Shown here: one piece after another, positions 11,612 through 23,400 of the stretch
Layout: the number at the start of each line of letters is the position of its first letter
Numbering within the stretch: position 1 is the stretch's first letter
Source: Coptis chinensis
Taxonomy: Eukaryota > Streptophyta > Magnoliopsida > Ranunculales > Ranunculaceae
Reading direction: 5' to 3'
Assembly: GCA_015680905.1 (NCBI GenBank)
Contig: CM027378.1
Span: 9,033,001-9,097,000, forward strand
DNA length: 64,000 bases
Translations under genes and position numbers: made by a program
Notes under the pieces: generated by a model
Told to the model about the DNA's origin: nothing
Seen by the model: only the letters and a program-made list of their open reading frames with translations
The model's database searches: none

Positions 11612-11760
11612 ATATATCAAAGACCATGAATACTGAGTAGTTGAGAATGCTCCCAGTGACCCACGTCAGCCCTCCTTTTTTCTCTGAGACTGACACATCA
11701 GATTTTACAATAATTCGGCATAAAAAAAAAAAGCAAATCTACGCCTTTTTTGCCGATTTC
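11612..11760 (+). repeat. Dispersed repeat, copy 1 (copy 2 at 32571-32720)
   Basis: Begins ATATATCAAAGACCATGAAT and continues with ACTGAGTAGTTGAGAATGCT and a DNA segment containing CCCACGTCAGCC. The same segment recurs at 32571, starting exactly where the long inverted repeat ends. It looks like the terminal region of a repeat family not otherwise identified here. A CT- and A-rich tract follows to about 11890. Confidence 0.65.
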
Positions 11761-12660
11761 TAAAAAACAAAACCCCTCTTTCCATACTCTCTTTTCAATT
11801 GTACAAAACACCCCCCAACTCTGCAAAAAAAAAATCATCTCTTCAAACCCACTCTCTTACCAACATTATTGAAGTTTCAAGTCTCTCACACACAAAAAAA
11901 AGATGCAATATTTTGTGTCATGAAACACTACTGTAGATCTTGACGACTTTTCAAATGAGGAGATTTCAGGATTTGCAATATTAACAGGTTTGTGTTGGTC
12001 TTCTTATTAATTGTTCTTTTCACACTAATTTTGAATTGACTATGGGTGGCCCTTCCCCCCATCACCGCCGATCATATGCATAAAGTAAAGAGTTGTAGCA
12101 AATCAAGTTTGTTGGTTCTCTAACCATTAATCTTTGATCATATCAAGTAATTTTTAATATTTAAGGCCTCCCACCCATAAGAAACTTCCTCATTTTGAAA
12201 TCACGAAACCCAAAAGGAAAAATAATTAATTTATTAATTAACAGGTGAGAACTGAGAAGTAAAATGACCAAAAGAAAATATATTATCACATTGCTACAAT
12301 GAAACATGAACTCCAGTACATTAATATTTTATACTTATATATGTAAGTAAAACACCATTGTGGACAATACACGACTTTATAAAGAACATGCAATGAGTGT
12401 GGAGTACTTATTGGGATTGATGAAGTCATATAACTGCACGAACTTGATCAAGGTTTGGAGGAGCTTTTGGGATTTTGAGTGGAGGAGGAGCCTTCATTCA
12501 GTTCAATCTTAGATTGTAGATTTGAATATGTGAGATATAGATAAGAGTAGAACCTTGGGGATAGAGGTGATTTTGATGTAGTAAATAGGCTGAATGGCAA
12601 AGAATAGTTGTTGGTAAGGGGTGAAGAGTTATGAATGTGTATTTATAGATCGAGAAGGGG
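11761..12660. other. Non-coding stretch before the tandem duplication
   Basis: A- and C-rich low-complexity DNA (11760-11900), then AT-rich sequence. The minus-strand frame at 12498-12728 has a composition typical of chance open frames and runs into the duplication. No gene supported. Confidence 0.4.
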
Positions 12661-13010
12661 CGAGGAGTAAGTAGAATGACTGAGGGGAGAGTGGGGTACT
12701 TGATTCTTCTACCACCACATTCATGCATGGAAGGGAGAGTTCATGTGGAAGGCATCATTACTGCTGACATTGACCCTGTGATTGAAGATTTTGGTGAAAT
12801 TCAAGCAGGTGGACCATTTGAAAGATTTGAATGATTTGTATAAATATGATGAAAGCACTTAAATGTGCCTTACTTTTTCTATGCTCCCTAATGATATGCG
12901 TGTCTTCCTTTTTTGCAGAAAATGAGATGAAATCCAACAGATGTCCTTACATGGAATGTATAGTATTTGGCTGCGTGTCGACTGTCGAGGTAAGCTTCTA
13001 GCCAAATGCT
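12661..13010 (+). repeat. Unit 1 of a 350-bp tandem duplication
   Basis: The unit starts CGAGGAGTAAGTAGAATG and is repeated head to tail at 13011. It contains an exon-like piece (TTTTGCAG, then codons for ENEMKSNRCPYMECIVFGC, then GAGGTAAGC) and an upstream frame reading GRVHVEGIITADIDPVIEDF. I do not recognise the protein. The two units differ at roughly 4% of positions by eye, so the duplication is fairly young. Confidence 0.85.
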
Positions 13011-13360
13011 CGAGGAGTAAGTAGGATGCCTGAGGGGAGAGTGGGGTACTTGATTCTTCTACCACCACATTCATGCATGGAAGGGAGAGTTCATGTGGAA
13101 GGCATCATTACTGCTGACATTGACCCTGTGATTGAAGATTTTGGTGAAACTCAAGTAGGTGGACCGTTTGAAAGATTTGAATGATTTGTATAAATATGAT
13201 GAAAGCACTTAAATGTACCTTACTTTTTCTATGCTCCCTAATGATATGCTTGTCTTCTTTTTTTGCAGAAAATGAGATGAAATCCAACAGATGTCCTTGC
13301 ATGGAATGTATAGTATTTGGCTGCATGTCGACTGTAGAGGTAAGGTTCTGGCCAAATGCT
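13011..13360 (+). repeat. Unit 2 of the 350-bp tandem duplication
   Basis: Same content as 12661-13010 with scattered substitutions. The exon-like part reads ENEMKSNRCPCMECIVFGC and the donor-like GAGGTAAG is kept. The following sequence (ATTCTATATTAAG onward) is unique. Confidence 0.85.
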
Positions 13361-15578
13361 CGATTCTATATTAAGTACAAATATGGATGAGAAAGAAAAT
13401 GAGGAGATTAATAAAGTACCATACTTCTATGTAACGGAAAGAAGGTAGCTTACATATAGATAGTGATCTTTTTTGTCATTTGATTGGTAGAAAGACAGAA
13501 ACTCAGCAAAAGTTTCTCTGTTCTGCCATCTCAGAGTGGAGTTGTGAGTTGTTATTGGTCTTATGAAAGGAAACTTTAAGATTTTGGAATACCCTCTTGC
13601 GTAGAGTCCCATTTCCTTCTTCCACCTTTTTAGAGGATATCAGGCTGAAGATATAGACTATTAAACTCTCTCAAGGAAAAAAAAACAAGGAGATTTGAAT
13701 ACCTAGTTGGTGGAAGTATTGACTTTGGGTATAACGTCGAAATCCATGAAAATGAGTCTAAGAGATGACATGCATTTGCGTGCCTATGGTTCAAACTGAC
13801 GTAATTATGACTAAGCAGTCAAATAGTTTCAATATGAAATAAATAAAGATGTGTTCTTGATTTCTGTTGACTGTGGCTTATTTCACAATTATGTTGTATC
13901 TAAGTGATTAGAATCCCAAAAAACATAACAAAATCTCCCAAACTCTCTCAAAAAAAAAGATTTCTCAGTTTATTCTTAGCAACCACAAAAGGATTTCTCC
14001 TCAAACCAATATCCTCATAGTAGCGTTTAGTGATCAGTAACATATGTCTCTATTGGTTTTGGTCGAATCAGATATAAATATGTTGCCCATACACATTCAG
14101 TTATTGGTGGGTTATCATATACTGGTATTTATAATGTTATTCAGGTTTAGAATGTTCTCTCTTACATATGCTTATGATCGAAGAATTGCTTTTGTGGGTT
14201 TGAGGAACTCCCTATATCTGCTCCCATTAGGGTACATGCAGCATACAACCATTCCAAGGTTTTCCTTTAGATTTTTGTTCATTTGCTTTTAGCGGTTATT
14301 GACCTTCATCCATTTCCTTACTAATACCAGTTTTGCTCTTTACCCAACGTATTTCCAATATGGTTTTCCTATATATTCTGTAAAGGTTGTTCAATTTAGA
14401 ATGGGCCATCTTAAGTCACCACTAGAAATGGAAACATGTTTTATGGATGCAGTTCATACTGATGACTACTTTGTGTGGACATATGTTTCACCCAAATTTC
14501 CAATGACTCAGGTGAGTTGCAGTTCAAGTAGAGCTTTTCTTTACACATCTTGAATGTTCTCTATATGGTTTTATTGTGACTTAAATAACAAATTAAGTAG
14601 GTAAGATGATAGGCAAAAGAAGAGCTTCTTCTACTTTAGGCTATGGCCACTTACCTGGACTATAATATGTATCTTCTTGGATATCGACAAGACATGGTTT
14701 AACCTTAAGAATGTTCAGACAGAAGTATGGAATGGTTAGTAATCTTGATGTCCGAAACTTCCAAGACTTTTACCCACCGGATACATTTAAAGTTTTCCCT
14801 TTGTTCTCCGTTGAGCTTAGCATGGAATAGCTGTTTAATATCTTAACACTTTTCAAGAGTAGAATTCAGAGTAAATACAGAGACACTATTTTGAGAAGTG
14901 TTGGCTAGATTCTGGTTGAATGTCAGTATAAAATAATATTTTGATTATGCTACATAGATTTTTCTTTTCTTTTTATTTTTTTTTTTAATCTGTCATTTTT
15001 TTTTATATTGTTTTTGGCATGCATAGGAAAGTTGCTTACAGAAATTTAAGCTACCCCAGCCTGTACCATGCATAGGTGGAATTCTGTAGATTGAGTTGTT
15101 AGGTAGGGTTCAGAGACAAGAATTGGATGGCTTATTCTACATATGGTTAGTCCTTTAACTCAATTATTTTTCTTTTTTATAATTTGATTGTGAGCCCATA
15201 AAAATTTTGTGGGTCTATGAACATAGAATGAAATATTTCCCTTTCTAGAATGTTGCGTTTGTGTGTGTGGTGTGTTTTTTTGTTTTTTTGTTTTTTTTAG
15301 GGGGGGGTTGGTAAGGGGGATGAGGTCAGTCTTGGACTGTGGTTTTGCGAAGGTAATGCCAGAAAATGATTCCAATGAAAGTTTAGTAATATATTAATTT
15401 TCTTCTGAGGAATTCGATCACCAACCTGCATTCCAAGTTATTCTTTTGGATTCTGGCAGGATGCTCTATGCTTCACCTTGGGAGGGAGAGGAAGGGGAGG
15501 GAATTCAGGGTATTTTATCTTCCTGATAGTTTCTCATTAGGTTGCTGAGGACAAGCTTTGATAAAACGAAGTATGAGT
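13361..15578 (+). other. AT-rich stretch with a few exon-like scraps of unknown identity
   Basis: Plus-strand scraps include 14045-14145 (frame reading GFGRIRYKYVAHTHSVIGGL, ending CAG before GTTT) and 14425-14512 (METCFMDAVHTDDYFVWTYV, ending CAG before GTGAG). They look like exons by composition and splice signals, but I cannot name them and stops surround them. 14960-15010 and 15280-15310 are T-rich tracts. The rest shows nothing definite. Confidence 0.35.
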
Positions 15579-16095
15579 TCAATATGTCCAAGGCGTGGAA
15601 GGATTAGGTGACATGACAGAAGCCGAGGAAGGGGAGGCTGGCAGTAGACTCAAGGCAGCAGCCATTTCCATAGCAGCAGATGCAGCTGAATGGGGAGAAG
15701 GAGCAGCGGAGCCTGTGGACACATAGAGAGGACGAAGCTCTTCAGTTGTGTGCGCAAAGAAACACACTCTTCGCATGCAGCCCATACCATCCTTGCAAAG
15801 GCGTGTCCTATATTGTGCAGGGTGAAGCCAACACTCAAAAACTCCATGAGCATATTCACATAAATCACCCCTCCTGCACGCTCCCTTCTGAAACTCTAGG
15901 CAAGGAACATAACTGTAGTGAAACTTCCTTGGGTCTCTTCTTCTAGCATTTTCACCCGGGTGAACAAAAGGATACTCCGTCTAGTCATGAGAATATGCCC
16001 TTGAACAAGGTCGAACCTTGAAGGAGAACATGCGAAATTCATCAGTTGCATAAATGATGTTCTTAATGTCATGGAACTTCTGCTGAATTGTGATT
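15579..16095 (-). pseudogene. Arginine-rich CCCH zinc-finger protein fragment (AtC3H30/56-like)
   Basis: On the minus strand one frame of about 170 codons reads [97 protein letters not shown] and ends [11 protein letters not shown] at 15579. This is the plant-specific RR-type tandem CCCH region of zinc-finger proteins that bind RNA and act in stress responses. It is unbroken except for a single TAG near 15990 where the family normally has Trp (SHD-W-TE). One family Cys is Tyr (YSYVPC). The N-terminal ankyrin region and the C-terminal third are missing, so this is a captured piece. It abuts an SPT6 exon on the opposite strand. Confidence 0.82.
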
Positions 16096-16099
16096 ATAG

Positions 16100-16256
16100 G
16101 GGAGTAAAAAGTTTAAGCGGCTAAAGAAGGTTGGAAGGGACAATGATAATGGAGAAACATCTGGTTTTTCAAATGATGATGTTTTGGATGAACGTGGTCG
16201 TACTGAGCGTACTGCAGAACAAAAGCTTAAACATAGTTTTTTCGGTGATGATGAAG
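16100..16256 (+). pseudogene. Single exon of an SPT6-like transcription elongation factor gene
   Basis: The frame reads KKFKRLKKVGRD, then SGFSNDDVLDERGRT and RTAEQKLKHSFFGDDE, and stops exactly at a GTACTA donor. SPT6 homologues of plants carry this acidic N-terminal stretch (FKRLKKA.RD...GFSDEEEFD...RTAEEKLKRSLFGDDE). SPT6 is a histone chaperone that travels with RNA polymerase II. No neighbouring SPT6 exon could be found downstream, so this is an isolated fragment joined head-to-head with the CCCH pseudogene within about 10 bp. Confidence 0.62.
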
Positions 16257-17956
16257 GTACTAAATTTTGATTTGAGTGTGCTTTTTGGTTATTGAATATC
16301 TCATTCGCCTATGTTTATCTAGAAATAAGTATGTTTATCTAGAAATAAGAGTTTGCTTAGTTGCACTAGGGTAATTACAACCCTTGCAAGTGGCTTACGT
16401 ATTGTTGAATCCTTTGCAAGTTTTTATATATTCTTTTACATGTCAAGAAGTGAAAACATGTTTCTAATTTAGAGTGTTTTTGCATAGAGATTTAAGTGTC
16501 TGATTTTTTACAAGGACACAAAACAGGATTGGGGTCCATTAGATAGTCCCTCTGCTTATTAGATATGCACCATTTTAGTATTTGTTTTTGTTCATGTGAT
16601 GCTTGATGCTCTTGGGGCAGAGCAGCTGCTATGATTTTGTTGAATTATTTACTCTTAATATTCACCGAGTTTGAGGTTTTATTAATATATATTTTTTCAA
16701 ATAGGTGGATGGCATGAATGGAAAGATCATTTATTCATGCGTTGAACAGGCATTACTACTCAATCAATATAATTTCAGGAAGAATGAATGAATTTGAGGG
16801 TAAGATGTTGCTGAACCTACATAGGAAGAAGTGGACTGATGCATGAGCTAACGCTTCGGCAATTTGATACCCACTCCAAAATCAACAAACAGGTCGTCCA
16901 GGTTATTGAATGTTCATTGTCATTACGTATTATGTTTTAATGTTTTATATGTCATTTGTTAGTTTTACTTGCAAACAAATTATATGACTAGGAGATAGAG
17001 GAGATAGAGGATTTATGGTCTGGCGCATGTTGATGTCGATACTATTTTACATCATTAGGCTTACTCGGAGATTGTGCTAATTTATCTGGCATTGAACTTT
17101 TATATCCTTTTCTTCTTAACTTTATCATGTTCTCAACGAGTTGGGCATCTATGATCGTCTTCAGTGGTCTTAAATGTTAGTAGCATAATCAGTGAGTAAA
17201 TAGTTATACAAGTTTTGTGTATGAAATTTCTAATTACTTTAGCTTTAAGCATTCAAATAATCCAAAAAATATGTGTACTCGCTAACAACAACCCTTATAT
17301 TTTTAGTTGCAAGTGCTATTTAAAAATTTTCCCTTTGACATACACCTTATGAAAGTAAATGCTTACACACTACAATGATGAAACCAGCAAGTACCTAAAG
17401 TAATAACTATTACTCTCGGCATCCAAAGAAAAATAAATATGAATACTAACCACTAATTCAAATTCATCAAAACTTGAAGCACTAATGTGTTGGATGTTGA
17501 ATTTCCTAGCGTCCTTTTTTATTGCGTCCAATACAGCAATATCGTATCTATCCACTTTCGTGTTTGTCATTATGTTATGTTTTTTTTCCCTTGACTTTAT
17601 TTATTGGTTTGTCTTGCTGATTTTGATTTCAGGCTATGATTGTTTTATTTTCTATCATTTTCCCCCACAGAGCAAGAGCAACTGTCTCTATGGAGCATGG
17701 AAGCATTAACTTTGGTTAGAGCACTCTGACCGTGCTCTGAAAGGGATGGTACAGCGAGCCAGGCCATTAATATATTCTCACTCATATTTTAAGAGAAAGG
17801 TCGAGTTTTATTACGGTTTCTGCTACTCAGCATGTTTTATATCATTCCTGTTAGATTTATGTGCATGTTATATATGTTGTGTGTATAGTATTTTGATTGG
17901 TAGTTGTCTTTGATATGATTGCCTAAGCATTTGCAACAATGGTGATTTGCATGTAA
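16257..17956. other. Mostly non-coding stretch; one unknown minus-strand exon-like piece
   Basis: A minus-strand frame at 17570-17450 reads MTNTKVDRYDIAVLDAIKKD, then ARKFNIQHISASSFDEFELV, and then degenerates. It is coding-like in composition but unassigned. A plus-strand piece after CCCCACAG at 17671 reads EHSDRALKGMVQRARPLIYS in one frame, also unassigned. Nothing else is supported. Confidence 0.3.
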
Positions 17957-18225
17957 GTCCTTGGCTCCCATTTGATTGGGATTCGAGCCAATGCTCTGTA
18001 GTAGATTTCAGTTTTAAACAATTAATATATTTGCTACGTATTACTTCTGGCCCTATCCTCCAATTCGTTTATGGTGCTGATATGGGAATGCCACCTAATG
18101 AGCTTACTTAGGTGGTTTTGCTCATGGTGCGAGAGGAATGGACATCGAGTGTTAATAATCAGCTTACACAAAGGGATTCATCTGAAGATGCTTACACAAT
18201 TTTTTTTTTACTATCGCTATCATAC
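17957..18225 (+). repeat. Unit 1 of a 269-bp tandem duplication
   Basis: Starts GTCCTTGGCTCCCATTTGAT and is repeated at 18226. It carries ATGGGAATGCCACCTAATGA and GTGCGAGAGGAATGGACAT. The frame around it reads GADMGMPPNELT, then a stop; no family recognised. Confidence 0.8.
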
Positions 18226-18500
18226 GTCCTTCGCTCCCATTTTATGGGGAATCGAGCCAATCATCTGTAGTAGATTTCGGTTTTAAACAATTAATATATT
18301 TTCTATGTATTACTTCTGGCCCTGTCCTCCAATTTGTTTATGATGTTGATATGGGAATGCCACCTAATGAGCTTCCTTAGGTTAACTGGGTTTTACCCAT
18401 GGTGCGAGAGGAATGGACATATGGAGTGTTAATAATCAGCTTACATAGAGGGATCCATCTGAAGATGATTACACAAAAAAAACTTTTACTACCGCTATCA
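18226..18500 (+). repeat. Unit 2 of the 269-bp tandem duplication
   Basis: Starts GTCCTTCGCTCCCATTTTAT, about 88-90% identical by eye to the first unit. It is more diverged than the 350-bp duplication at 12661, so the two events differ in age. Confidence 0.8.
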
Positions 18501-20451
18501 TAAACAAAATCATAGCTTAGGTTGCAAAATATGTTTGAGTGTCGAAACATAGTATATCTTCCACTCTAAATTTTATGGGGGACTGAACAAAATACATCTT
18601 AGGCTATACAAGTATTTTTGGACCTACATGACCCTGTTTCAGACTTACACAATGGGTTGGTGGTAGTTTTACATTGGTGGTGGCCTTATTTTGTAATTCT
18701 AATTGTGTTTAGAGTTTGTCCCTTTGGATTTGAGCAAGGTATAATGATAACTTAGTGCACAATTTAGAAATTGCTCCTACTCAATTTTCTTTTAACTGAA
18801 ACCATTCTCGCTGCAAAGAAACTAATGGCATCTGACGACCGTGACTTCAAGTCCTTAATCATGGTTCCTTCCTGGCATTCCTTCCCAACTTGGAAAATAT
18901 TTTCTGTTACTATTAAAGTTGTTGGCGCTACACTATGGTGTAGTTGGTTGGTACTATTATCTAATGTGAATTAGCTGGAGGCACATCTCATTTTTATTTC
19001 ATTTGTTTAGTTGATAAGTGTATAATCTAACTTGCTTTAAATGATATGAGGAGTGTTCGTTTTGCTACACACAGTTGTGTTGTACATCATAAAGAAAGAA
19101 AAAAAAAAATTGATTGAATTTGCATATATGTTCTTTGGTTTTTGTTTTTGATTTTACAGATAATATGTATGCCTAAACTGTCTTTTGATCCTTTCCAGAA
19201 GAATATTTCATATCAAGTACTTTTCTTAATTTAGCACTAAATTTTGGAATGAATTTGCATACTTGATAAAATTTACTGAATTCAAGCAAGATGGGGAGTA
19301 CAATGCTTTTTCACTTTGAATTTATGTCCATTGTTTTAGTATATATGCATATATGCAAGAAAATGGTTTTACTTCTAATAGGGATGACCTGTTAAAATGT
19401 ACCTACAATGCATATAATTTAAAGAGGTGTGAAGAACAAAGCAGTCCTATGAAGCGTCATTACGCAAAGTGCATTTCTTTGATAGTACATTTGTTTCATT
19501 CCAAATTGGATATACGACAAATAAATTAGTTATGCGCGCTGGAATAAATGTGCTGCTATTGGAAATAGTTGGATTTAGATAACTACTACAGTTAGGTGTC
19601 ATTTGAAATCTCAGTATTCAGTCCCCTAAGGTGTTAGTTAATAATTAAGCTTTTGAGGAGACAATATTCTATATATGTTGGGTTTAGTTAGGAAAGATGT
19701 TCATGTTTTAAGCAAATAATTTGGTTATAATTGGAGATATCTTTATATTATTGGTATCCAGTGAATATTTATGCAAGGTATTACTTCACACATCTCTGAA
19801 CTTTGTCGGGTTTTTAGGATTCATTAATGGACTTCTGCATCAGGGATAACTCTGTGATTATTGAATACCTAAGTGATCTACAAAGGAAAAATTCCTTTTA
19901 GAGGGTGGGTGTAATGTCTACATATCTCAGCATTACTTGACTTTATCATGTTTCAGTGTCTACTCACATTTTGTAGAAAACATAGAGTCACAATACGAAG
20001 CTCGATGAGGAGGAGTTGTAGTCAACGGGTTATCTCTAATGGAATGTATTCTAGCAAACGTTTAATATGGTAAGAACAAAAGTTTGTATTTCCCTGATCA
20101 TGCATTGAAATGATTTATCATGGTGAACCAGAAAATTTTAACTTTGATCTACATTGTATGGAATTATATAAAAAAATATATGTTTCCCAATCTTTCTTAA
20201 TTCTTTTTATGTAGTGAGTTTCAAATTGAGTTCTGCTGCCTTTATGCTTATATATATAGAGTCGCTGAGTTTTAATGGATGGATTTGGTTGAATAGGTGG
20301 TAAATAAAATCATTCATAGAAAATTATGTTAGTTTGGTTTCTCCTTCGTCCACCTTCTCCTAAGCTTAATGGCATCCATCTGTAAGCCTAGCTACTTAAA
20401 GATCCAAGCTCCATATAGTATATATTCTGACTTTCTAAGAATGTAGTTTCC
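18501..20451. other. AT-rich stretch without a supported gene
   Basis: No frame longer than chance with recognisable content. The short open frame at 18771-18974 has no family I know. The sequence ends at the poly-T that marks the LINE tail. Confidence 0.4.
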
Positions 20452-20483
20452 TTTTTCTTTTTTTTTTTTTTTTTTTTTTTTTT
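20452..20483 (-). repeat. Poly-A tail of the LINE (poly-T on the plus strand)
   Basis: A 32-bp T run with one C, immediately before GAAACGTTTATGAGGGGTTA, the reverse complement of the 3' UTR end. It fixes the 3' boundary of the LINE. Confidence 0.9.
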
Positions 20484-20601
20484 GAAACGTTTATGAGGGG
20501 TTAGGCAGACCCCAACCTGTATTGATCAAACTCTTTGGTACAAGTTACCAATAGCATCTTCCTCCACTATTACATTAAGCTCATATGTAAGTGGAGGCAC
20601 G

Positions 20602-23400
20602 CTAACAAAAAGTAACTCCTGGATTTATAATTCTATCCCGAGTAGTACTAGACTTAGCCAGCAAATCTACCGCTCTATTATTTTCCCTATACACATGGGA
20701 CACACTAGCCGAACCAAACTGGTTCATGAGCCTCCAGATGGCTTCCATTGTATCGAGGCAATACCAAGGACTTACCTCCTGTCTGTTTATTACTTGGACA
20801 ACTCTTAGAGAATTGGATTTAACCAAAATCATATTATAGTTCACACTTAGAGCTGCCAGAAGATCCGCCTCTATTCCTTTTAACTCTTGGATAATCACCG
20901 ATCGTAAGTTAACATTACCCATGTACAAGAGTATAGGAGACCCCTCATGGTTCCTCAAAATACCGCCATATCCAGCACAGTCTTCAGTCACCGATCCATC
21001 AGCATTAATTTTGACGAACCCAAATGGTGGTTTGGTCCACTTAACTAGCTCATACGCTCGCTGCTTTATGCTAATATCAATTCCAAGTCTCGCAATCAAA
21101 TTCCTTGTCGCTGAAGAGGAGTCCTCAGTAGTCTTGATAACTCGCTGCAAGTAAGTTTTCATCTTCTCAATGATGTACCTACTAATCGCATCAGCAGTGT
21201 GAGCTTTGTTCCTGAACCTCCTGATATTCCTCTCGTTCCAAATCCTGTACACAGTAGCACAAATCATAACTCTGATTATCTCACTCGAGATCAAGTTCGA
21301 TCTAGTTATGCGCAACAGAAACTGCCACTCAGCAGAGGATTCACGCACCACTCCCAGCCCCAATTTGTCTTTTACCACAACCCAAATCATTTTTGTGAAA
21401 GCACAATTGAAGAAAAGATGCTTCGAATTTTCTGGAAGTTGCTCGTTACACAAACAACACTCTGAATGAGAGAGAATCTTCCTATGAATCAGCCGATCTT
21501 GGGTTGCCAGGCATCCCGCAAATAATTTCCAAGTGATGAAAGAATGTTTCGGAACATTGTATTTGCCCCATACCAATTTATACCACCCAACATTTTCTCT
21601 CATCTTCTTGATGGACATATATGCTGACTTTGTGGAGAACCTACCTGAGCTTGTAGCAGTCCACACTACCAAGTCCTGAGCCATATTGACGTTGATGGAA
21701 GTCTGCAAGATTTCTGATTTTAACTCACCATCTGGCAAGTTGAGAACCTTATCATTCCATGTACCGTTTGTGATCAGATCACTCACTTTAGCATCATCTA
21801 GTTCATGAATGAAATTTCTAGCTTGTGCATTGTGAATAAGCAACATAGAGGATATCCAAGGATCGTGCCATAAACTTGTACTTTCCCCATTAGCAATCAA
21901 GCATCTAATATACTTTCGAGCAATCTTCCTATGTTTCAGGATACTCCTCCAAACCCACGAACAATCCGAAGGAATCTTCATAGTCCAGAAATGTTTTTGC
22001 CGAATGTGGTACTCCCAAGTCCACTTCGTCCATAGAGTTTCATCCTTAGTTGCAACCTTGAACACCAACCCACAGTATGCTGCTTTGTTCCATACCCTAG
22101 GGTCAATAATACTCAGCCCACCTTCCTTTTTATGCAACCTCAAAGTTGCATGACTAGCTTTATGTATCTTCACTTGCACAGAATCACCAGACCACAAAAA
22201 TCTGTTACAGAGTTTAGCAACCTTGTCCAAAACACCTACTGGAAGGATAAAAGTTTTCGCCCAATATATATGAAAAGATGATAGGATAGACTGTATGAGC
22301 TGTAATATGCCCGCATAAGATAAGGACCTGTTCTTCCAGTTGGACATTCTCATGGTGATTTTTTCAATCAGTGGCAAGCAATCCTTGGTATTGATTCTAG
22401 CTGTAGTGAGCGGCAACCCCAGATATTTGATGGGATGGGTGACTAGATGAACCCCCAATAGGCCTGCAAGAGCAAGCCCATCATCATTAGTCATACTGCC
22501 AGTGAGTATAGACGTCTTCAGAGTATTTATCTTCAGCCCTGTGAAAGAAGAGAAATAATCAATGACCGACTTAACAGCCAAAATATAGCCAGCCTCCCCT
22601 TTACAAAAAAGTTGCACATCATCAGCGAAACTCAAGTGAGTTATTGCAAGTCTTTTACATCTGGAATGAGGCTGAATGCTTTTCATGAAGAGACCTTGCT
22701 TCAGCAGACCACCTAACAGTTCCATTACCAGCACGAACAGATACGGAGACAAAGGGTCACCTTGCCTTAACCCTCGTTTCCCTTCAAAGAAGCCATACGG
22801 ACTACCATTGACAAGGATTGAATAACAAGGAGAAGAGAAACACATAGCTAGCCAATCAATAAACTTGTCGGGGAACCTGAATCTCTTGAGCACCAGTAGT
22901 AGAGAGTCCCAGCTGACAGTGTCATAAGCTTTTTGGATATCAACTTTGATAGTACATCTCTGTGGCCCATGCTTTCTGTTGTATCCTCTAAGCAATTCAT
23001 GAGCCAGTAGAAGATTGTCATGTATACATCTTCCAGAAATGAATGTTGATTGGTTAAGAGCGATCAACTGGTCCATGTAAGGTTTCATCCTAGTACTTAG
23101 AATCTTGGCTATACATTTGTAAGTAATATTATAGCAAGCAATCGGACGAAATTCATCAACCTGGGACACAACAGGCTTTTTAGGAACTAGGCATAGAAAT
23201 GTTGCATTAGTACCTTTATGAATTTTGTTTTGATAGAAAACTTCCTTTACAGCTCTTAGGAAATCATCACCGACAATATCCCATGAATTTTTGAAGAAGA
23301 ACGCTGTATAGCCATCAGGCCCTGGGGATTTAAAATCATCCATAGCAAACAATGCTTGTGTAATTTCCCCATTTGTAACCTCTTCTGACAGTTTACTGCT
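20602..23400 (-). pseudogene. LINE ORF2: reverse transcriptase, zf-RVT and RNase H part
   Basis: Counting from Met at 23352, the 916-residue open frame shows RT motifs KSPGPDGY (8-15), FRPIACYN (68-75), KVDIQKAYDTVSW (136-148), GLRQGDPLSPYLF (194-206) and the catalytic FADD (about 243). A zf-RVT segment (ATQDRLIHRKIL, ECCLCNEQLPENSKHLFFNC) lies near 610-660. A C-terminal RNase H runs from INADGSVTEDCAGYGGILRN to RENNRAVDLLAKSS. The RT frame really begins upstream: EEVTNGEITQALFAMDD reads from about 23396, after a frameshift from the preceding segment. In RNase H the third acidic position (usually SDS) reads SNS, so even this long frame may lack RNase H activity. It synthesises LINE cDNA by target-primed reverse transcription in intact relatives. 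Confidence 0.92.

Noticed and set aside
12498..13612. Multiple minus-strand open frames over the 350-bp duplication
   Set aside because: No starts in context, no family content, and the exon-like signals are on the plus strand.
18771..18974. 67-codon plus-strand open frame
   Set aside because: Looks coding-like in part (AAKKLMASDDRDFKSL) but has no family match I know and no supporting neighbours.
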